Source: an uncultured bacterium (GTDB lineage: Bacteria > Actinomycetota > Coriobacteriia > Coriobacteriales > Coriobacteriaceae). Taken from it: a stretch of 8,218 nucleotides of DNA. This document shows, piece after piece, positions 5,013-8,218 of this stretch; the stretch's first letter is position 1; each line of letters starts with the position of its first letter. Made by a program: the position numbers and the translations under genes. Where the stretch lies: assembly GCA_905216075.1 (NCBI GenBank), contig CAJMSO010000073.1, positions 1 to 8,218 of the forward strand, in the 5' to 3' direction. The notes under the pieces were generated by a model. The model saw nothing but the letters and a program-made list of their open reading frames with translations. It had not been told where the DNA came from and ran no database searches.

Positions 5013-6308
5013 TTATTTGGCGCCTTGCATGACCTCGTCGAGGGTAACACTTACGGCGTGCTGCGTCGGCACCCAGTCGACCTTTAGGAACAGAGCAGCC
5101 ACCGTAATGGGGATATAGCTGAACATAAAGATCGGGAAGGTAAACAGGTTGGTCACCAGACGCCACTTTTGCGCGCAGTGAATATGCTTGTACTCAAAGA
5201 TGGTCGTGAGTAGCGCCAGGATAAAGAAGGTCTGGTACATCATCGCGAAGGTCATAATGAGCGAGGCGGCACAAGCCTGCATCTCGACCTCGGTGGCCAA
5301 GAAGCCGTGCGAAAGCCCGCCCACTATGAGGAAGGTTGCATTGGCGAGCATCGAGATCAGCGACAGCAGCATGCCGGGCGCGATCGTCATAAACATGTCG
5401 TAGGCGGCAAAGCGATGGTAGCGGAAGGTCGATTTGACCAGATGCTTACCGTAAGTAAAGAACACCTGGTAGAAGCCCTTGGTCCAACGCATACGCTGTT
5501 TCCAAGACGCCTTAAATGTCACGGGCTGTTCGTCAAAGAACTCCGCAGGTGCATAGCCAATGCGAATGCCGTGGATGGCGCAGAACGTGGTGAACTGAAT
5601 GTCCTCAGTCAGCGTGTGGAACTGCCAGCCGTGCATGCCCTCAATTACGCTGGCGGAAATGAGATAGCCCGAACCCGATACAGCGCAGGAAGTCTTGCAG
5701 ATATTACGCGCATTGTTAAGAAAGCGCGCCTCTCGCAGATACCAGGTGGCATTAGCCGCCGAGATCCACGAGCTGCCGAAGTTCTTGGAGTTGCGATAGC
5801 TCGTGACCACATGGAAGCCCTGGTCAAAGGCATCGTTCATCTTGGACACGTAATCGCGGGCGATGACGTTATCGGCATCGAAAATAAAATAGCCCTCAAA
5901 GGTATCGGGATACTCGTTGAGAATGCGGTCGAAGCCAAAGTCCATGACCCAGCTCTTGCCCTTGCGAGCGAGGTCATTGCGCTCATAGACGATGGCGCCC
6001 GCCTCGCGCGCGAGCTGCGCTGTATTATCGGTGCAGGCATCGGCGACCACGAAGACCTCGATAAGCTCGGACGGATAATCCTGATCCTTGATGGAGCGAA
6101 CGAGGTTGGCGATCACAGCCTCCTCGTTATGCGCCGCGATAAAGAAGGCATAGCGGTGGAGTTTTTTGGCCTTAGGAGGCGCGACCTCGCCACGAAGAGC
6201 GCCAATGACAAAGAAGACCACCTGGTACAGAAAGCAGACCGTGAGCAGCGTGACGACAATCTGGTTGAAGATCACGATGGGTGTGTTGGTTTGTAAAAAG
6301 GCGAGCAT
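5013..6308 (-). CDS. Membrane-bound family 2 glycosyltransferase (processive, cellulose-synthase-like)
   Basis: This predicted inner-membrane GT-A glycosyltransferase (431 aa) uses a nucleotide-sugar donor to build or modify a cell-surface polysaccharide; donor and acceptor are unknown. An N-terminal membrane helix lies at about 11-37. The catalytic domain starts with FFIAAHNEEAVIANLVRSI (55-73) and VFVVADACTDNTAQLA (85-100). It has the metal/UDP-binding DAD (144-146), the general-base-type TED (234-236) and QRMRW (271-275), the QxxRW motif of processive enzymes. Three hydrophobic segments follow at about 303-332, 340-365 and 378-400. This layout fits poly-GlcNAc synthase, hyaluronan synthase and cellulose-synthase-like GT2 proteins. 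The ATG at 6308 was chosen over the upstream TTG at 6323 because GGGAG lies 5 nt before it. It follows rluD by 82 nt and may have its own promoter. No export or precursor genes adjoin it. Confidence 0.9.
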   Translation of the reverse strand: MLAFLQTNTPIVIFNQIVVTLLTVCFLYQVVFFVIGALRGEVAPPKAKKLHRYAFFIAAHNEEAVIANLVRSIKDQDYPSELIEVFVVADACTDNTAQLAREAGAIVYERNDLARKGKSWVMDFGFDRILNEYPDTFEGYFIFDADNVIARDYVSKMNDAFDQGFHVVTSYRNSKNFGSSWISAANATWYLREARFLNNARNICKTSCAVSGSGYLISASVIEGMHGWQFHTLTEDIQFTTFCAIHGIRIGYAPAEFFDEQPVTFKASWKQRMRWTKGFYQVFFTYGKHLVKSTFRYHRFAAYDMFMTIAPGMLLSLISMLANATFLIVGGLSHGFLATEVEMQACAASLIMTFAMMYQTFFILALLTTIFEYKHIHCAQKWRLVTNLFTFPIFMFSYIPITVAALFLKVDWVPTQHAVSVTLDEVMQGAK

Positions 6309-6329
6309 GCAGGCTCCCAGCAACGCGTT

Positions 6330-6375
6330 ACGTAAACAACCGTATATCTTACCGCAGGCTTACCGAGTTCAAGAA
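6330..6375 (-). promoter_or_regulatory. Possible promoter for the glycosyltransferase gene
   Basis: The 82-nt rluD-glycosyltransferase gap contains, on the minus strand, TTGAAC (4 of 6 to the -35 consensus) followed about 15 nt later by TAAGAT, with overlapping GATATA at 18 nt. Spacing is not ideal for either. The gap holds no clear terminator for rluD, so read-through transcription is also possible. Confidence 0.35.
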
Positions 6376-6390
6376 ACCACCTAATACTAG

Positions 6391-7404
6391 CTAGGCTTCG
6401 AGCAGACCGAGCTGCGGGACGATTTCGTCACCGGCGGCAGTGCGGCCAAGCGAACGAGGGGCCAGATCATCCAGAACCGCCGCAAGATCCCACGGCAGCT
6501 CGTCACGGCACTCAATGCGCTCCCCCGTCACGGGATGATCGAACGCCACGCGCCAAGAATGCAGGAACTGCCTGGTCAGACCCTGATCAGCGCGCGCATC
6601 GCACTTACCGTAGAGCGGATCGCCCACGCAGGCGTGGTTGATATGGCGCATATGTACGCGAATCTGATGCGTGCGGCCGGTAAACAGGTGACACTCGACA
6701 AGCGTATAGCCGTCGTCGAAACGCGTGGAATCAAAGCGCTCAAGCACCTTGAAGGTCGTGATGGCCTGACGGGCAAAGGGGTCATCGGAAACCGCCATCT
6801 TCACGCGGTCGCGCGTCGATCGGGCAATACCGGTGTTGATAGTGCCCTCGTCCATGGCGATGTGACCGTGAACGAGCGTGATATAGCGACGGTCGAGCGT
6901 GCGCGTGCGGATAAGATTTTGAAGCGCGCGCTGGGTGTCGTCGTCTTTTGCCGCGAGCATAAGGCCCGAGGTATCGCGATCCAAGCGATGCACGATGCCG
7001 GGGCGGTCCTCACCCTGCACGGTACCCAGATGATCGATGCCGCAGTGGTAAACCAGAGCGTTCGCAAGGGTGCCGCTCTCGTGGCCGTGGGCGGGATGGC
7101 ACACCAGGCCGCGCTGTTTGGAGAGCACGATGAGATAGTCGTCCTCGTAACGAATGTCGAGAGGGATGGCCTCGGGAATCACATCGGTGGGATCATGCGG
7201 CTCAGGCAGGTCGACCGAGATGCGGTCACCGGAGCGCACAGCATACTTTTTTGATAGGCAGGTCTCGCCGTTGACGGCAACGGCACCGCCCTCGATCAGA
7301 TGTGCGCAGGCAGAGCGCGTGGGACAGCCATCGTTGGCGCCCAAATAGGCGTCGAGACGCTGACCAGCGGAATCGTCGGCAACGAGAATATGGATGTCGG
7401 CCAT
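6391..7404 (-). CDS. RluA-family 23S rRNA pseudouridine synthase (RluD-like)
   Basis: This 337-aa cytosolic enzyme isomerises specific uridines to pseudouridine, by family most likely in 23S rRNA. An N-terminal S4 RNA-binding domain covers about 14-66 (QRLDAYLG through SGDRISVDL). The catalytic domain follows: GLVCHPAHGHESGTLANAL (99-117), the signature GIVHRLDRDTSGLMLAAK with catalytic Asp142 in HRLD, and the C-terminal block VECHLFTGRTHQIRVHMRHINHACVGDPLYG, all typical of RluA/RluD proteins. The exact target base cannot be assigned, so RluD-like is the safe call. The ATG at 7404 overlaps the lspA TAA stop by 1 nt (TAATG), with AAGGA about 10 nt upstream, indicating translational coupling. 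The lspA-rluD pair is a common arrangement in Gram-positive bacteria. The C-terminal 30 residues extend slightly past the family core. Confidence 0.95.
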   Translation of the reverse strand: MADIHILVADDSAGQRLDAYLGANDGCPTRSACAHLIEGGAVAVNGETCLSKKYAVRSGDRISVDLPEPHDPTDVIPEAIPLDIRYEDDYLIVLSKQRGLVCHPAHGHESGTLANALVYHCGIDHLGTVQGEDRPGIVHRLDRDTSGLMLAAKDDDTQRALQNLIRTRTLDRRYITLVHGHIAMDEGTINTGIARSTRDRVKMAVSDDPFARQAITTFKVLERFDSTRFDDGYTLVECHLFTGRTHQIRVHMRHINHACVGDPLYGKCDARADQGLTRQFLHSWRVAFDHPVTGERIECRDELPWDLAAVLDDLAPRSLGRTAAGDEIVPQLGLLEA

Positions 7405-7985
7405 TAACGCTCATTCCTTTCGCGAATCTTGCGGGCACGCTCCCCACGCTGCTTGGCTTTGCGTTTTGCGCGGGCCTCGTCACGAGCGTTGAGTTCGGCG
7501 GTCGCATCAACCTCGCGAGCGGCAGGGCTCAAGAACATATAACCGATGAGCGCCAGCACGACGCCGACCGTAATGCCGATATCGGCCACGTTAAAGACGG
7601 GAAAGTCGATGAAGGTGGTGGCGATAAAATCGGTCACGAATCCAAAGACAAGGCGATCGATCGCGTTGCCGATGGCGCCGCCCGCGACCATGGCCATGCC
7701 CACAACCTCCAGGCGGGCGAGCTGAGGCGCGCGAACCAGGTACACGGCAATGGCGACGATAACTGCAAGCGCAAGCGCAGCGAACGCAACGCCATGGCCC
7801 TCGCCCATGCTAAAGGCAGCTCCGATATTGCGGACAAACAGAAAATCGATCACGCCGGGAATAACGGTCATATGTAGGGCAGCGCCCACGGCACGAACCG
7901 CAAGCTTGGTCAGCTGGTCAACGAGCAACACAACGAGCGCCACCCCACCGGCAACACCCAACCGCCAACGCAAAGGCGGCGTCAT
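7404..7985 (-). CDS. lspA: Lipoprotein signal peptidase (signal peptidase II)
   Basis: LspA is a membrane aspartic protease that removes the signal peptide from diacylglyceryl-modified prolipoproteins. The 193-aa protein has four expected hydrophobic segments (about 10-30, 66-84, 94-108, 130-155). Signature motifs are VDQLTK (22-27), RNIGAAFS (52-59), GGAIGNAIDR with catalytic Asp110, and FNVADIGI with catalytic Asp135. After about residue 158 comes an unusual, strongly basic tail of about 35 residues rich in Arg, Lys, Ala and Glu, predicted to be cytoplasmic; most LspA proteins end nearer 150-170 aa. Two starts are possible: ATG at 7985 (preceded by GTGGTG) and TTG at 8003 (AGGGG 6 nt upstream), which would add 6 residues. 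I prefer ATG but am not certain. The stop overlaps the rluD start. Confidence 0.95.
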   Translation of the reverse strand: MTPPLRWRLGVAGGVALVVLLVDQLTKLAVRAVGAALHMTVIPGVIDFLFVRNIGAAFSMGEGHGVAFAALALAVIVAIAVYLVRAPQLARLEVVGMAMVAGGAIGNAIDRLVFGFVTDFIATTFIDFPVFNVADIGITVGVVLALIGYMFLSPAAREVDATAELNARDEARAKRKAKQRGERARKIRERNER

Positions 7986-8053
7986 ATCCGCACCACGACC
8001 CAAAGAAATCCCCTACCCTCAAGAACATCGAAATACGTTTAACGCAGTAGATA

Positions 8054-8084
8054 ATCATACCTTGACGCAAGCAAGAAGCGACAA
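8054..8084 (-). promoter_or_regulatory. Candidate promoter of the lspA-rluD unit
   Basis: Minus-strand TATGAT (8059-8054) differs from TATAAT at one base. TTGTCG (8084-8079) lies upstream with a 19-nt spacer, which is longer than ideal. Transcription would start near 8047, leaving a leader of roughly 45-60 nt before lspA. Between this site and the hairpin at 8165 (about 80 nt) I see no gene or other structure. Confidence 0.45.
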
Positions 8085-8164
8085 ATCTCCCAAGAACGGA
8101 AACACCGCAGGTAGAGCATAAATGAGCGAGCGGGTCGCATTTGAGACAAGGTGACGTGAAATGA

Positions 8165-8193
8165 AAGGGCGCTGACCTTTCGGTCGCGCCCTT
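8165..8193 (-). terminator. Hairpin terminator of the gene upstream of lspA
   Basis: AAGGGCGC (8165-8172) pairs with GCGCCCTT (8186-8193). Inside it, after one bulged base, GACC (8174-8177) pairs with GGTC (8182-8185) around a TTTC loop. On the minus strand the stem is followed by TCATTTC, a modest T-rich tail; the plus-strand side has no T-run. A TGA in the minus direction at 8207-8205 lies about 11 nt before the stem and could be the stop codon of a gene that enters from the right edge, but only about three codons of it would be visible, so I do not annotate it. Confidence 0.6.
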
Positions 8194-8218
8194 GAAATTG
8201 AACGTCAGATTGTCCAAA

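Noticed and set aside
5307..6296. 329-codon plus-strand open frame
   Set aside because: Exactly opposite the glycosyltransferase, whose motifs are intact; Arg/Gly/His-rich shadow product.
6385..6392. CTAGCTAG palindrome at the rluD stop
   Set aside because: Eight bases only, with no repeats of it nearby; likely chance.
6535..7254. 239-codon plus-strand open frame
   Set aside because: Opposite the pseudouridine synthase gene; no domain and no ribosome binding site of note.
7918..8217. Minus-strand frame of 99 codons entering from the right edge
   Set aside because: It reads through the hairpin at 8165-8193 and the promoter-like region and into lspA in another frame; composition and product do not look like a real protein.
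1..8218. CRISPR array, tRNA, rRNA, insertion sequence or phage genes
   Set aside because: Looked for on both strands; no regularly spaced repeats, tRNA-like cloverleaf, transposase or phage-type product was seen.

Overview
The window suggests a chromosomal region of a Gram-positive bacterium with moderately high GC content. My best guess is an actinobacterium of the class Coriobacteriia (Collinsella-like). The basis is impression only: codon style, a SigB/SigF-type sigma factor with an RsbW-like partner, and an LspA with a long Arg/Lys tail. No rRNA or marker gene is present to confirm it.

All nine recognisable genes lie on the minus strand, so transcription runs from right to left. Entering from the right edge, there is a hairpin (8165-8193) that probably ends an upstream gene. 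Next come a promoter-like stretch and a tightly coupled lspA-rluD pair (lipoprotein signal peptidase and 23S rRNA pseudouridine synthase, 1-nt overlap). A membrane family-2 glycosyltransferase (6308-5013) follows, then a short type IV prepilin peptidase (4931-4509). A perfect 13-bp inverted repeat sits between these last two. After these come an HD-domain dGTP triphosphohydrolase (4477-3230) and the replication-fork AAA+ protein RarA (3169-1820).

The left end is a compact three-gene unit. It encodes a membrane-anchored DUF948-like protein, a small RsbW-like anti-sigma candidate, and a SigB/SigF-type sigma factor that runs off the left edge. The genes overlap by 8 nt and are then separated by 1 nt, so they are probably translated together. 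The 95-nt leader in front of the unit carries GGGTA-type motifs and three helically phased CCCAA(A)G repeats, possibly sites of control by the stress sigma factor itself.

The window is mostly housekeeping: lipoprotein processing, ribosome modification, dNTP pool and fork maintenance. I see no mobile element gene, CRISPR array, tRNA or rRNA, and no clear new multi-gene system. The points most worth a second look are the degenerate ATP-binding motifs of the RsbW-like protein, the leader repeats of the sigma operon, the REP-like inverted repeat at 4967-5001, and the orphan prepilin peptidase. The large open frames on the plus strand are shadows of these genes.
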